A stretch of 64,000 nucleotides of DNA from Mactra quadrangularis (GCA_025267735.1 CM046301.1:11778190-11842189), one strand, 5' to 3'; shown: positions 1-12,172, numbered from the stretch's first letter. The notes: generated by a model not told the origin, from the sequence alone. Translations and numbers: made by a program.

Positions 1-1082
1 TTCGATATTCAACCTCAGAACTACATTCGGACTATTATTAATGAATGTCGAACGTCGAGCTGGTTCGATATTCAATCTCAGAACTACATTCGCATCATTA
101 TCATTAATGAATGTCGAACGTCGAACTGGTTCGATATTCAACCTTAGAACTACATTCGGGCTATTATTAATGAATGTCGAACGTCGAGCTGGTTCGATAT
201 TCAACCTCAAAACTACATTCGGACTATTATTAATGAATGTCGAACGTCGAACTGGTTCGATATTCAACCTCAGAACTACATTCGCATTAGTATTATTAAT
301 GAATGTCGAACGTCGAGCTGGTTCGATATTCAACATCAGAAGTACATTCGGGCTATTATTAATGAATGTCGAACGTCGAGCTGGTTCGATATTCAACCTC
401 AAAACTACATTCGGACTATTATTAATGAATGTCGAACGTCGAACTGGTTCGATATTCAACCTCAGAACTACATTCGCATTAGTATTATTAATAAATGTCG
501 AACGTCGAGCTGGTTCGATATTCAACATCAGAAGTACATTCGGACTATTATTAATGAATGTCGAACGTCGAGCTGGTTCGATATTCAACTTCAGAACTAC
601 ATTCAGACTTTTATTAATGAATGTCGAACGTCGAGCTGGTTCGATATTCAACCTCAGAATTACATTCGGACTATCTTTTATGAATGTCGAACGTCGAGCT
701 GGTTCGATATTCAATCTCAGAACTACATTCGCATCATTATCATTAATGAATGTCGAACGTCGAACTGGTTCGATATTCAACCTTAGAACTACATTCGGAC
801 TATTATTAATGAATGTCGAACGTCGAACTGGTTCGATATTCAACCTCAAAACTACATTCGGACTATTATTAATGAATGTCGAACGTCGAACTGGTTCGAT
901 ATTCAACCTTAGAACTACATTCGCATTAGTATTATTAATGAATGTCGAACGTCGAGCTGGTTCGATATTCAACCTCAGAACTACATTCGGACTATTATAA
1001 ATGAATGTCGAACGTCGAGCTGGTTCGATATTCAACTTCTGTTCGATATTGACACATTATGCAAATGTCGAACGTCGAACTG
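1..1082. repeat. 63/66-bp minisatellite array, open at the left edge
   Basis: About 17 head-to-tail units contain GAATGTCGAACGTCGA and TTCGATATTCAACCTCAG. Unit starts fall at 41, 107, 170, 233, 299, 362, 425, 491, 554, 617, 680, 746, 809, 872, 938 and 1001, so every unit is 63 or 66 bp. The 66-bp units carry an extra triplet in the variable end. Because all units are multiples of three, a frame stays open from 41 to 1000, but unit differences often change the amino acid (Ala/Thr, Arg/Lys), so there is no sign of selection on a protein. The array continues beyond the left edge. Confidence 0.97.
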
Positions 1083-1117
1083 GTTCGATATTCGATATTG
1101 AATATCGAATATCGAAC
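1083..1117. repeat. Perfect inverted repeat at the end of the minisatellite
   Basis: Seventeen-base arms beginning GTTCGATATTCGATATT pair perfectly around one central base. The arms are made of the array's own motif TTCGATATTC, so the array ends by turning back on itself. Confidence 0.9.
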
Positions 1118-1164
1118 GTCGAATGTTTTGCTAAGTTATTGGAGCTTAATAACATAGTATTGGT

Positions 1165-1464
1165 ATGAATACATTCATTGATTGCTTGTTTGGTGCAATG
1201 GTCACCATGGTTATACTGAAGAGGTGTTCAACTGTAGTGAAAGATGACAGCATAAACGGTCATCTTTTGTCCGTTTATTATGCTCCATACCTACATTTGA
1301 GTACAGTTAAGGTTCGATATAAAGACCACTTGGTTATTGGAAATAATGCGGAACTTCTGACAATTTTTAGTCCAAAATCCTTAATTTTAGAAGAAAATAT
1401 ACCTTTAGACACTTCCACTTTCGAGATAATCGGTGTTAATGGTTCTAATAGTGAAATTGTATAG
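1165..1464 (+). CDS. Unrecognised 99-residue reading frame, possible terminal exon
   Basis: The frame starts with a true ATG and ends TAG. The predicted protein has a hydrophobic N-terminus (residues 5-18) followed by a mixed hydrophilic sequence. It matches no family I recognise. An AATAAA lies at 1658-1663, roughly 190 bases after the stop, as expected for a last exon. Its composition is less repetitive than its surroundings. It could equally be a chance frame; no upstream exon is visible because the minisatellite occupies that side. Confidence 0.25.
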   Translation: MNTFIDCLFGAMVTMVILKRCSTVVKDDSINGHLLSVYYAPYLHLSTVKVRYKDHLVIGNNAELLTIFSPKSLILEENIPLDTSTFEIIGVNGSNSEIV

Positions 1465-1682
1465 TTCTTTTTTTCTTAACTGTAATAACATGAATAATAT
1501 CACGGTGACTTACATTAACATTAACATTAACATTAACAATAGTAATATTGCAATAGTGTGCATTCAATCATTGTGAAATCAAACTTCGAAAGTTGAGAAA
1601 AAAATGGACTATAATATGAAACGAATTGTAAATATAAATATATAGATAAATTATAGAAATAAATAATTTTTTTTGGCTGCGT

Positions 1683-1950
1683 GTTTATGCCGAAGCAATA
1701 CATTACAATGCGGTCATTTCAACGCTCCTGGAAAGGCCAAATGTTTGGATTTAGCTGTTAATCAGTTACAAGGGGCATACCTCCGTAAGTTACTGACAAC
1801 TGCCCTACTTGATTGAGAATCAGTGGTAGGAGGGAGAATGCCCGTAGAAATTATTTCATGACTAAACTCTACGAAAGAATGTCCCGCTTGGGAATCGAAA
1901 CCACGGCCCCTTGTGGGCTTACAACTGTGCTGGTCGGGTGGGCCGAATGA
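1683..1950 (-). repeat. SINE family A copy
   Basis: Reading on the minus strand, a degraded tRNA-like head is followed by the family body (TCTACGG-CATTCTCCCTCCTACCACTGATTCT, CAGTAACTTACGG region) and the CATTGTAATG...GGCATAAAC tail. The body matches the better-preserved copies at 8252 and 59476. It is old and diverged. Confidence 0.8.
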
Positions 1951-2795
1951 AATATGAGGTTTAACCGTCTTTTATACCATAGAATCAGTGCTGATTCTTA
2001 TGAAAGTAGATTTCATTGAAGACATATTCCTCCGAGACATTGTCTATAGTTACAGGCTCTCATCGTTCTCTAGTGTTGTGTCGTAATTGATTCAGGACAT
2101 GAAATAAATATAATCTTAGATTTTATCATTCGGAACACAACGGCTTTCTTCTACGAAGCTTCGCCTCGAACATCACAAGTGGAAGGAATACAGCAAGTTA
2201 TAAAAGGACCGGCGAATAACTGGCCAGCAAGTTGTCATATGTAACTATTTAGTTGCCAACTGTCCAGTCATTTAGTAAAATTTTAAGAAGTCTCCCCCAC
2301 TGCAAATGGTCGAGGATTATCTACATATACATTTTAACACGACTAGATTCAAATTTGCACCGTAAAACGCTTTATCAAAATTATTTCATCAAAAGTACTA
2401 CACCGTATTTCTGTATAGCTCAGGCTATTCAACCACAGAAACAAAATTCCATTAAATTCACGTTTTCTATACGGTATACATAATACGTGTTCTTTCTCTT
2501 CTTATGAATGTCCGAGGTATATTTGCGTAGAAAATCACCGTGGAGTTCCGAATGAGAATTACATGTAATATGATGTCACGTGATCTTTGATCTGTGTCAA
2601 TTGGGTGATTGATTGAAACATGACATCCTGATTGAAGCCTTCCCACACACCAAAGGGAAACTCTAAGAGGCGTAGACGAGAAGACACATGAAGAATTAGA
2701 CATTAACATTTGAAGATTACTCCTCTTCTTTTCATAAAGAAGGCATTTATTATGGTCTAGTTTTCACACTTACAAATTTTTCATTCAGCTTCTTG

Positions 2796-2900
2796 ACAGT
2801 CATTTCCACTGGTCATTAAGCTACGAGCATCTATCAATTATCCTGGAGAGTTGTTTAACTCTGATTTAAGAAATTCTCATTTATGCGACGGAATTATAAC
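2796..2900 (-). repeat. SINE family C fragment (3' part)
   Basis: The stretch with CACTGGTCATTAAGCTAC, ATCTATCAATTATCCTGGAG and GCGACGGAATTATAACC resembles the 3' part of the family C copy at 18399-18652. The tRNA-like head is absent. Confidence 0.55.
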
Positions 2901-3378
2901 CATTCACAAACATAGGCGGCCAGCACGGTTCCAAGACAAGAAAACTGTACATACATTTGTATAAGATGTTTTTGACTCGGAAACGTGGTGGCCACCGATG
3001 TGAACTCCTAGATTTAATGAAACTGTCAAATGTACATTTCTTTCTCAAAGGTATTAACAATGAGTCTGGTTCCCTAACATGGACCAGTCGATCCCTACAC
3101 ACATGTTCTACCGCTAGCCCTCATGCTCATGATACTTGCAATGCTTTTATTTTCAAATTACACTAATCCTGGTGTCAAGTGAAAATATATGTTTCATTAG
3201 ATGCCTGCATTTCAAAAACACTGAGACATGAATGCATGTAAAAATGATAAAAAACAAGCCAGTTTTAGAACAAACAGTAATACTACACTTGGACCCCTTT
3301 ATTAAGACCACCAACTGGCATTGCAAAAAGTTTATTTCATGTATCATTAAATAAAGAACAAAACATCCGGTTATATCA

Positions 3379-3625
3379 AACTGGTCTTATTAGCGATGTG
3401 GTCTTAGAATTGGGGTGTTTGTTAAGTGAGAAAACTGTTCAAATTAGCGGGGTGGTTCGAGAATAGGGGATTTAAAGTGAGAAAACTGGTCGAATTAGCG
3501 GGATGGTTCGAGAATAGGGGTGGTTTTAAAGTGAGAAAACTGGTCCAATTAGCGGGGGTGGTCTTTGAATCGGGGTGGTTGTAAAGTGAGAAACTGGTCG
3601 AATTAGCTAGGTGGTCCTAGAATAG
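3379..3625. repeat. ~60-bp tandem repeat, about 4.5 units
   Basis: Units carry ACTGGTCGAATTAGCGGG, GTGGTTCGAGAATAGGGG and TAAAGTGAGAAA, repeated with small indels and substitutions. Confidence 0.85.
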
Positions 3626-3671
3626 CAGTATATAATAACCAGTGGCATCGTTTTACCATAAATTACCGAAA

Positions 3672-3952
3672 GCCACTTGATCGAGGGGTAATGGGTTCGA
3701 GTCCCGGGCGGGGCATACTTTCGTGGAGCCTGGTCATGAAATTATTCTACGGTCATTCTCCATCCTATCAATGATTCTAAATAATGTAGGGCAGTTGTCA
3801 GTCACTGACGAAAGTATGCGCTTAGTAGTTTGTTAACAGCTAAATCCAGAGATTCAGCCTTTCTAGGAGGAGTGAGTCGGTTGACCGACCGCCGTTATAT
3901 GACCTATACAATGTGTTGCTATGGCGTTAAACCAAACAAAAACAAATAAAAA
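3672..3952 (+). repeat. SINE family A copy, 5' truncated
   Basis: It begins inside the tRNA-like head and retains a B box (GGGTTCGAGTCCCGG), the body, and the tail ending GCTATGGCGTTAAACCAAAC followed by A-rich sequence. Confidence 0.88.
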
Positions 3953-4374
3953 AGGCTTCAAGCAACAACTAAAAGCGCGTGCTATCACACTAGAATGGCT
4001 CGCGTAGAAAAAACTATCATGATGCAAAATTACAGTATAATGAATCAATGAAAGCTTGGAGAATACTCCTGGAATTCATTCATTCAGATGATAATAATCT
4101 ATGTGGGCGATTTGAAAGTTTACAGATGCTTTCATATGATTCATAAACTAGCACGCCAACGTAGATTGTCATTAATATCCAAATGATGCATTATTCTTGT
4201 AATTATTTTAATAGTTGCGCGACATTCACGTGGTATAATTTGCTAATTTTTTATTTGGTTTACCGTCGTGAATACGCGAATAATAATGACCATTTTTACG
4301 GAGGCTAGTTCACCAAGACTAGCTTTCTTGGGGTTTAATCTTAACCAGAACTCATATACACTTTCACTAGGACG

Positions 4375-4508
4375 ATAACTTCTCCATACATCAAATGCAT
4401 GAAGGAAACTTGGATTTTTGTGAAATATGCGTAGAAGGGTTAAACAAAGCCGGGTTAGGCTCAAACCAGCAACCCTTAGTGACACTGAATTCAAAATCCG
4501 ATGCGTTA
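4375..4508 (-). repeat. SINE family B fragment
   Basis: CTTCTCCATACATC, a TGAAG...TTTGTGAAAT segment, GGGTTAGGCTCAAACCAGC (reverse of a B box) and CAAAATCCGATGCG align with the minus-oriented family B copies at 18011 and 34216. Confidence 0.55.
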
Positions 4509-5221
4509 ACCTACTTTGTCATATATCCAAGTATGTTTTGTTTTAAAAACCCTGTAATTTACCAGTTTGTTCAATGCATGTCATGCAAAATGGTGCTACA
4601 ATGATGAGGTGTGTCTGTTTACCTAAGTTTAAATCTTACAACATGTACATGCATTAGTTTGTGGTTGATTGACTCAGCCGCGTTGTTATCACCGCAGGTT
4701 ACCCTCACCTCTGATTGACCCACTCTTAATAGTGTAGCATACTTCAGTCACTCCTTCCGATTACAACATGCACAAGTTGAAGTATCGGTTAAGAGTGTTG
4801 TAGGCGGTCTGAGAGGTTTGATGTACACAGTACAATAGACCCGTTCAACAGAGGTTTAAATGTTTTCTTCTAATCAGGTCACACTAGATTGATTCAATTG
4901 TCTAGTCAAAAATTTTAAACCTTTTTATCAAGCAGGAAAAGAACGGCTCGAACGATAAATAAAACAAACAAAATATTTCATAAACTGGATTGATCACTTC
5001 AGTTGTTATCAATAGGTAACCGGTTTGTAAGTGGATCTGCTAATTTTTAACTTCCCTTTTCTCCCTATTGAGTAAGAGCTTTGGTTAATTAGCAAGCAAT
5101 AAAGGGTCCATGTCGTTGTCAACACTATATTAATAACACGGATACATGTATTATATCTACTCTTGCATTTAATTTGTGGCATAAAACATAATTTATTTAA
5201 TTGATCGTAAAGTACATGTAT

Positions 5222-5478
5222 GGGCGTCTGGCTAGCTAAGTTGGTAGCGAACAAGTCAAATAAGTGAGGGTTCGTAGGTTTGATTTCCGGGCGAGGCACG
5301 CCTATTCTTCATCCTGCCACTGATTCTAAATTATGAAAGGCAGTTGTCAGTTACTGAAGGTTGTATGCATCTTGTAACTGGTTTACTGCTGAAACCTGAG
5401 ATTTAGCCTTTCCAGGATCAGTGAGCAGGTTCACTGGCAGTCGTTATAAGAATACGGCGTTAAACCCAGTCCAAAATC
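5222..5478 (+). repeat. SINE family A copy, diverged
   Basis: The head contains GGCTAGCTAAGTTGGTAGC (A-box-like) and GTAGGTTTGATTTCCGGG (B-box-like). The body and the tail ending ACGGCGTTAAACCCAG are recognisable. Part of the head-body junction is deleted relative to other copies. Confidence 0.85.
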
Positions 5479-5829
5479 CACCTGCCCTCAAACGCTGAAC
5501 ATAAAATCAATTTGAAATGACCTAAATGAAAATGACAAAATGTTCAGTGAAAACTAACGACTTCATATTGGACATCTAGGTCAAATTGCATGACCTATCC
5601 TCAATGCAATCATCGTACTGTCAATATCAAATGTAGGTTGACCTTATTATTTAAGTCGAGATAGACAGTGTAAGGGGACACTCCTAACATACTTAGTAAG
5701 TCAAGTGTGGTTTGCATATACTTGACTGAACTATGCCTTATATAATCATAAATGAAATTATTGTCAGTTGTACTCGTGTCACTTGACATGTTGTCAACTA
5801 TAAACATAATTTTATCATACTATGTATAA

Positions 5830-6095
5830 TGAAAAAGTACAAAAAAGTACATTTCTTTGAAAAAGTACACAGAATACATACAGAGCACTTTATTTATTGA
5901 AGTACAAAGAATGCATAAAGTACACTTTATTTGTTAAAGTACAAACAATACATAAAGTACACTTTATTTGTTAAAGTACAAACAATACATAAAGTACACT
6001 TTATCTGTTGAAGTACAAAGAATACATAAAGTACTCTTTATTTGTTTAAGTTCTAAGAATACACAGAGCTTTAGTTTGTAAAAGTACGCATGATT
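5830..6095. repeat. ~45-bp AT-rich tandem repeat
   Basis: About six units contain AAAGTACA, AATACATAAAGTACAC and TTTATTTGTT. The central units are nearly identical and the flanking ones degrade. Confidence 0.9.
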
Positions 6096-6109
6096 TCTAA
6101 AGTAACATA

Positions 6110-7230
6110 ATATCTTAAGTACTGTACACTGTCTTGTTAAAGCATTTCTGCGCTGCGTTTGGTTGAAATACAACACTTGTTATGTAAAAGGGGTACAACT
6201 ACAAGGGTGATATTCAGAAAAAAATCAAAATCCTGATATTCCTTAATTTATGATACCAGCAATATGCGAGTTTCTTAGTCAATGTACATGGTGTGTTCAT
6301 GTATTACATAATTATTTTTTCTCAATTTTGATACGTTAGAATAATTATTATCCATATAATCATGAATATATTTTGTCTAATCAAATATGTATATTAGCAT
6401 ATATAATTTGTTACGCTAAACTGAATACACAATTATGATAAATGATAAGAAGGTTAAATGTAATAAACGACAAGTTAACCCATATTTTCTCGCCCTTCAA
6501 AATATTACTGGCCCTCGGCCATTTTTCCATGACAGTCAATTAATTTACTGATGTCTCGGTTGTTTTAATAATTCGGTGTTTGCTTCATACACTGACGTGA
6601 TTATATTGAACGATTTTAGTGATACGATGACAACATCGTTAAACATCGCATAGTTTCGTAGTTTTCCGTAATTTAGTTTTATTGACAATAACGAAGCATT
6701 CGGAACTACTCGGCCATTCAATGAATAATCGAGGTGTTCCGAATGCACACTGAAAACGATGTGTAAACAATGCTTAACCATCGAGTCTGCCTAAATTCCA
6801 GTACAATTAAATTGGTGATGAAAGGCGAAGATATACGAATGAAACTGACATTTAATCTGCAAAAATTGTTTAATTCCGCAGAATGTAATATATATAACCG
6901 TTATCCAACATGCTAAAAATATTCATAAAATCACGTGACTAACCGGTTGTATTTTTATACGGACATGACATATTTTATATCAAACCCTATTATGAATTAG
7001 AGATTTTGATGTCGTTAATAATAATGACACTGTCACCTATGTATGAATGTCATTAGTGATAATGTTAATTTGACAGTTGCTCGTGTACGTTATAGAATAA
7101 CAAGATATATGAAATAGTAACAAGACTCGTGAGATCTTATTAAAACAATCCACGATCTTATACTTCACCTTGACTGTAAATAATTACTGTTTATTGTTTT
7201 TATCTTGGCTTAACTTTTGACATGATTTCA
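6110..7230. other. AT-rich intergenic stretch, nothing recognised
   Basis: No gene, SINE or terminal inverted repeat was recognised. Short reading frames here show no family signature. Confidence 0.5.
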
Positions 7231-7271
7231 GTTGTTGTGTCATTTTGATGCCATTACAGCTAGCATTTTCG

Positions 7272-7725
7272 TGGGAACTGTTGACATCATTGTCATCAGT
7301 ATTTATGACACAGTTTGTGGTGCTGTAAATGATATTGTCATCATCGTCAGCGTCATCATTATCAAGTGGAATAACATAATTATCATTATCACCATCATTA
7401 TCAAAACCATTATCAATATCAACAACATTAAAATTATCCCAGCCTACATCATCATAGTACATGTACATCATCATCATCATCATTATCATTATCACCTTTA
7501 TCTTTATCATTATCAACATCATTAAAGTTATCATCATCATCAAATGCATCTTCAACAACACCATTGTTGAATGGAATCATTTGCATACAATGGCTGTCAT
7601 CTGCGGAATTAGTTACCACATAAACTCTATCTATCTTTCTACTATTATTATCACAATCATTATTATCAACATCATCATCACCCTCATCGACATTCCCATC
7701 TCAACTACTTGTATTATTATAAACC
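7272..7725. repeat. ATC/ATT-rich microsatellite region
   Basis: Imperfect runs of (CAT)n and ATTATC dominate. They account for the low-complexity Ile/Met/Asp-rich reading frames on both strands, which are not genes. Confidence 0.9.
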
Positions 7726-8251
7726 CCTTACTCGTTAATCAGCTCGATTGTGAAACAAGTTGTTACAATATTCTGTATATATTCTCGAGTTTGCCTCCTG
7801 ATTCTACTGTGCGAAGCAACAGGGACAACTTTTCTCAAGGAAACAATTATGAATCTAGGTACCTGATAAAATTTTAACAAATGCGAAGCTAGTCATCCCA
7901 GTTAATTCACAAGTCAAACGTCGTAAACGCTTGATCATAACAAAGTGCCGCGTACATAATTATCATGTTTTAATGGCAAACCAAACGATGCCTGCTTCCA
8001 CGAAAATATACAAAGAAATCTATTTATAGACACACCTCCTACTTGTGTATTTGATTCACAATGTTGATAACAAAATATACCCACCTTGTTGTATCAAAAT
8101 AAATTGTTCAAATGACCACCTCTATGCAATCACACATTCAGCCTACTAATCGAGTAGAATGTGTGTTTGTTCATAAATCTAGACTTACTATGAGAAAACC
8201 TTTCTTCTTATTGTTTTCTGTTCTTACCACACACCTTAGTACACTATATAC

Positions 8252-8565
8252 AGCCGCCCGGCTAGCTCAGATGGTAGCACGCAAGTCTACTGATCCAGGG
8301 GTTGTGGGTTCGATTCCGGGCGGGACATACTTTCGTGGAGCTTGGTCATGAAATAATTTTTACGGCCATTCTCCCTCCTACCAATGATTCTTACTTATGT
8401 AGGGCAGTTGTCAGTCACTGACGAAAGTATGTGCTTAGTAGTTGGTTAACAGCTAAATCCAGAGATTTAGCCTTTCTAGGAACAGTGAGTAGGTTGACTG
8501 ACCGCCGTTATATATGACCTATACAATGTGTTGTTACGGCGTTAAACACAACAAAACAAACAAAC
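8252..8565 (+). repeat. SINE family A copy, near full length
   Basis: The tRNA-derived head has A box GGCTAGCTCAGATGG and B box GGGTTCGATTCCGGG. It is followed by a ~200-bp body and the tail TGTTGTTACGGCGTTAAACA with an (ACAAA)n end. This is a good reference copy, about 310 bp. Confidence 0.93.
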
Positions 8566-8761
8566 ACTTTATACAATGTACAATAAATATCAGCCATTCA
8601 CAAGTTTCAACAGTGAGCATGTACCAAACATATATGTTGTTACAATTACCAAGAAACCAAAGTCTTTGTCTTCTAAAATAATAACGTGAAAGTAAGATTC
8701 ATTAAACTTATATATAAGATCAATGCCCAAGATAAATATATTTAAATGTTTAAATCTTATT

Positions 8762-9080
8762 TTTTGTTGGGTTTAAGGTTAAAGCCGTAGCAACAAACTG
8801 TACATGTCATATCACGGTAGTTAGTCTACCTACTCACCGTTGCTGCACGGAAAGGCTAAAATTCTGGATTTAGCTGTTCACCGGTTACTAGGCTCATACA
8901 TGTACCTCAGTCAGTGGCCGACAACTGTCCTACATGATTTAGAATCAGTGGTAGGAGGCAGATTGGCCATAGAGATTACTTCATGACCAAACTCCATGAA
9001 AGTTTGCCTCGCCCGGGAATAGAACCAACGATCCCTCGATCAGCAGACTTGTGTGTTACCGAATGAGCTAGCCGAGCGGC
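8762..9080 (-). repeat. SINE family A copy, full length
   Basis: In reverse it reads from the head (GCTAGCTCATTCGG) through the B-box region and body to GTTGCTACGGC and TTAAACCCAACAAAAA. It lies about 200 bp from the plus-strand copy at 8252, forming an inverted pair. Confidence 0.92.
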
Positions 9081-9350
9081 TTTATCAATAAACTAATATA
9101 ACTGGTATGCATGGTGTCTTTGAGTAGGGACCGTGCCGCTTACCTTTGCTTTCAACTGTTGGCATAACTATCGTGATATAGTTATTACATTTTATTCTCA
9201 AATTAAGCATTTTGCAATATCAAAATTGATTTTATTAGCGGAACTTTACTGTAATAGACTGCATGACTGGGATGACTATCGACGTCGAAGTTCATAAGAA
9301 TGCTTGTTTTCTCCTGATTCATGATTCTCTAATTATAATATATCTAAATA

Positions 9351-9699
9351 CAGTACCCACCAAAAGTTTGGAGACAATTTCTGTTGTATGCCTACTGAAT
9401 AGCTATATCTATATTTTGGCAACTGTTTATTTTGAAATACTTTGTAGTTTGGCTTTATTTTTTGGTACTTATCATAATTATATCTGAGACTACCAAAATA
9501 GCATAAAGCTATGTAATGGAACATAACTAAAAATAAACATGGTTTTGGAGGCTTCATGACGTCAGATGCTGAATCTTATAAATGTGTTGCATTCATAAAA
9601 TTTGTTTTCATTTTATCACAAATGATTCTACAAAAATAGTCATCAAAATTCAAGAATTGTAGTAAATTTCTTTTGTCTCCAAACTTTTGGTGGGTATTG
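9351..9699. mobile_element. Tc1/mariner-like MITE, 349 bp
   Basis: Terminal inverted repeats of about 27 bp (outer part CAGTACCCACCAAAAGTTTG on the left) match 26 of 27 bases, and a TA dinucleotide flanks each end (9349-9350, 9700-9701). There is no transposase frame. Related copies lie at 20574-20941 and 63165-63546. Confidence 0.9.
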
Positions 9700-10172
9700 T
9701 ACATAGTGCAGAGAGTTTGTTGATTTTATATGTTATTCACCTGTTGGGTTATATAACAGTTCATTAAATACATAACTATCGCATACTTTGTTTCTACCTT
9801 TCTCAAGCGATGTAGCAAGCACGATTGCACGAAATGCACGAGCATTTCTGCGCGTGTTCAATTATAAAAGTATCACCTGCTTATAGTCGGCATGACGAAA
9901 ACTCTTTATAAAAGAGCTGGTAATAATCATTTGGTTGTAAAAATGGTTATTAAACTTCTTTAGAAATTATACGTTTTATGTTATTTACAGAGGAATATAA
10001 TTCGTATATTTCACCGCTTCGAGTTAGATCTTTAATTAACTGTAATTCAGACTTTAGTGAATATTTTGTAGAAACATTAATTGTACGTCTGTAAAATTCT
10101 AAGAAGTTTCAGTATTCGATGATAGAAACGTCTTGATAAGTTGATGTGTAAACATTTTTTGAGGGGGGGGGG

Positions 10173-10397
10173 GTAACGCCGTAGCAACACATTGCAAAAT
10201 ACTTAAAACCTGCCTGGAAAGGCTAAATCTCTGGATTTAGCTGTTAACCAATTACTAGGCATATCTTCTCGTCAGTGACTGACAACTGCCCTGCATGATT
10301 AAGAATCAGTGGTAGGAGGAAAAATGACCGGTGAAATAATTTCATGTTCATAATCCACGAAAGTATGACCTGTCCGCATATTGAAACCACGACACGG
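10173..10397 (-). repeat. SINE family A copy, partial
   Basis: Tail (GTAACGCCGTAGCAACACAT on the plus strand) and body are present; the tRNA-like head is eroded. A poly(G) run precedes it. Confidence 0.85.
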
Positions 10398-11420
10398 ACC
10401 ACGGTGCCGAAATGTTTAGCAAAATTGGTGTGGCGGATAAACCAACCACCCTTAGTTAATCATGCTTGTAGTGGTAGAACACTTAACCACTACACCAACA
10501 AGACACTCAGACACTCAAAACATATCAAAATTATATAATGATAGTCATCCTGGGCATCCCCTGTCGTGGATTAGTTCATTACATTATTTTTATTAACAGT
10601 GTTTTTTTTGTATGAACTACATGTATATATGTTTCCTGTTTATTTACATGTTTCTAAAAATGTCAAGACAAATTATCATATTTGCACAAGTTGCAGCAAC
10701 AGTATCAGTTGTTTTTGATCTTCTATTGGTCAATCCCATGTTTTCACGTGTTTTCTCCCCAACCATGCTTGTTTTAACATTAGTGTTTGGTACTGGAATT
10801 TACTTTAGAAAAAAACTGTTACTTTTGCATCTCACCCATCAAAATATACCATAGGATTGCCAGAAAAACTCGGGTCATTGTGTGTTCATAAATGGTGAGG
10901 GAATAACATATTCTCAGAAATTGGTTGTCAACACGGTTCCAAGACACAAAAACAATGTATACATATTTTAAGTATAGTCCGTTTTTTCTCGATTGTCAAA
11001 GTTTGTATAATTTCATGGTGATTGAATGCCTTTTATCACAATATCACGAGTGTTAGACAAAGAATACGAAATCGTCGTGAAATAATTTCTGTTTTGACAG
11101 TAGAGAAAAAAAACGACGAAAAAAGAAGCATTTTAACATAGTTCAATTAGTAGCTAGTTTCTTCAATATATATTGTTCTTTCTCACAGATTTATACATGT
11201 ATATATAGATAAGTCATTGCCTTTTTCATAGACACCAACAACGTTGGCATACGCCGAATATATAATTCACAATCCTATTTTAAACACCACCACTAAAGCT
11301 GATTTTGTTTAGTCGACAGAGAATCGTAGAACCAATCAATATACATTATGCTCTAATAACGATAAACAAACTGTACTTAAATCAGAGTAAAACTTATTTT
11401 TTTTTCGAATTCTCTGTCTA

Positions 11421-11606
11421 CTGCACCGCTAAACATCGCAGTCGACGCTAAACGTCGCAACAACGCTAAATGTCGCTACAGACGATAAATGTCACAATTA
11501 CCTATGGCGATTAACGTCGGAACGCTGACGCTAAAAATCGCAAAAAAAATAAACTGACGCTAAATATTTTAACCTCGGAGCTGAACGTCGCACTAGGTAT
11601 GAAGGT
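11421..11606. repeat. Degenerate CGCTAAACGTCGCA repeat
   Basis: GCTAAA followed by CGTCGCA or TGTCGC recurs about eight times with irregular spacing of roughly 15-30 bp. It is CpG-rich against an AT-rich background. Confidence 0.7.
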
Positions 11607-11914
11607 TTAGTCCCGAATCTAAACGTTACACTGTCGAATCAACAAAATCTGCACTGTTTTAAAGCACGTAATTTCAGACCCTGAAGACTAACATACATTA
11701 TTGTTGAGTCTAAAATGGGTAATGGACCTTTTTTACATTTATACAAATTTTAACTATACAAATATTCATAAACAACGTAATAAATTAATGATAGATATCA
11801 TTAACTTCGGTTTATTTAATATTTTACTGCATTCTTTTTCGGAACATCTCCTCATTCATAAAATCATTAAATCAAAATGATCAACTCATGCATTGAGATT
11901 TGAGAGAAGTCGTT

Positions 11915-12172
11915 TCAAATATAGTTACTGTTTATGCAGAGTATAAGTGCATTGGTACTTGAAACCATTTTAACTAGAAATAAATGAACTGGGACTTTAC
12001 GTGAAACGACAAGTACTTCATTATATAAATATTCATTGAAGTGTTCTACTATTACATTATTAACAATTTGACATTCACAATAAACTCTTTGTATGTAAAT
12101 CTGTGTTGTAGTTTTTACTATTTTGTGAAGCAGAAAACTTGCTTTCTTAAGATTTAAAAAATCGTCCGCCAT
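11915..12172 (-). CDS. Candidate first exon beginning ATGGCGGAC
   Basis: A frame of up to 85 codons starts at an ATG in good context (ATAATGGCGGAC), immediately downstream of an NRF1-like site (12177-12187). The first 18 or so residues (MADDFLNLKKASFLLHK) look more protein-like than the AT-rich remainder. A possible donor GTAAAA lies just after them. No homologue is recognised, and the following exons could not be traced. Confidence 0.22.
   Translation of the reverse strand: MADDFLNLKKASFLLHKIVKTTTQIYIQRVYCECQIVNNVIVEHFNEYLYNEVLVVSRKVPVHLFLVKMVSSTNALILCINSNYI

Noticed and set aside
41..1000. 319-codon open frame
   Set aside because: It is the 63/66-bp minisatellite; unit lengths divisible by three keep any open unit frame open, and unit differences are mostly non-synonymous.
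1514..1542. Telomere-like (CATTAA)n hexamer run
   Set aside because: Only about five units and not TTAGGG; it is an ordinary microsatellite.
7184..7877. Asp-rich and Ile/His-rich reading frames on both strands
   Set aside because: They are translations of an ATC/ATT microsatellite.
8252..8330. tRNA gene
   Set aside because: A and B boxes are present, but the sequence continues into a ~310-bp repeated unit found many times here; it is a SINE head. The same applies to the other tRNA-like sequences.
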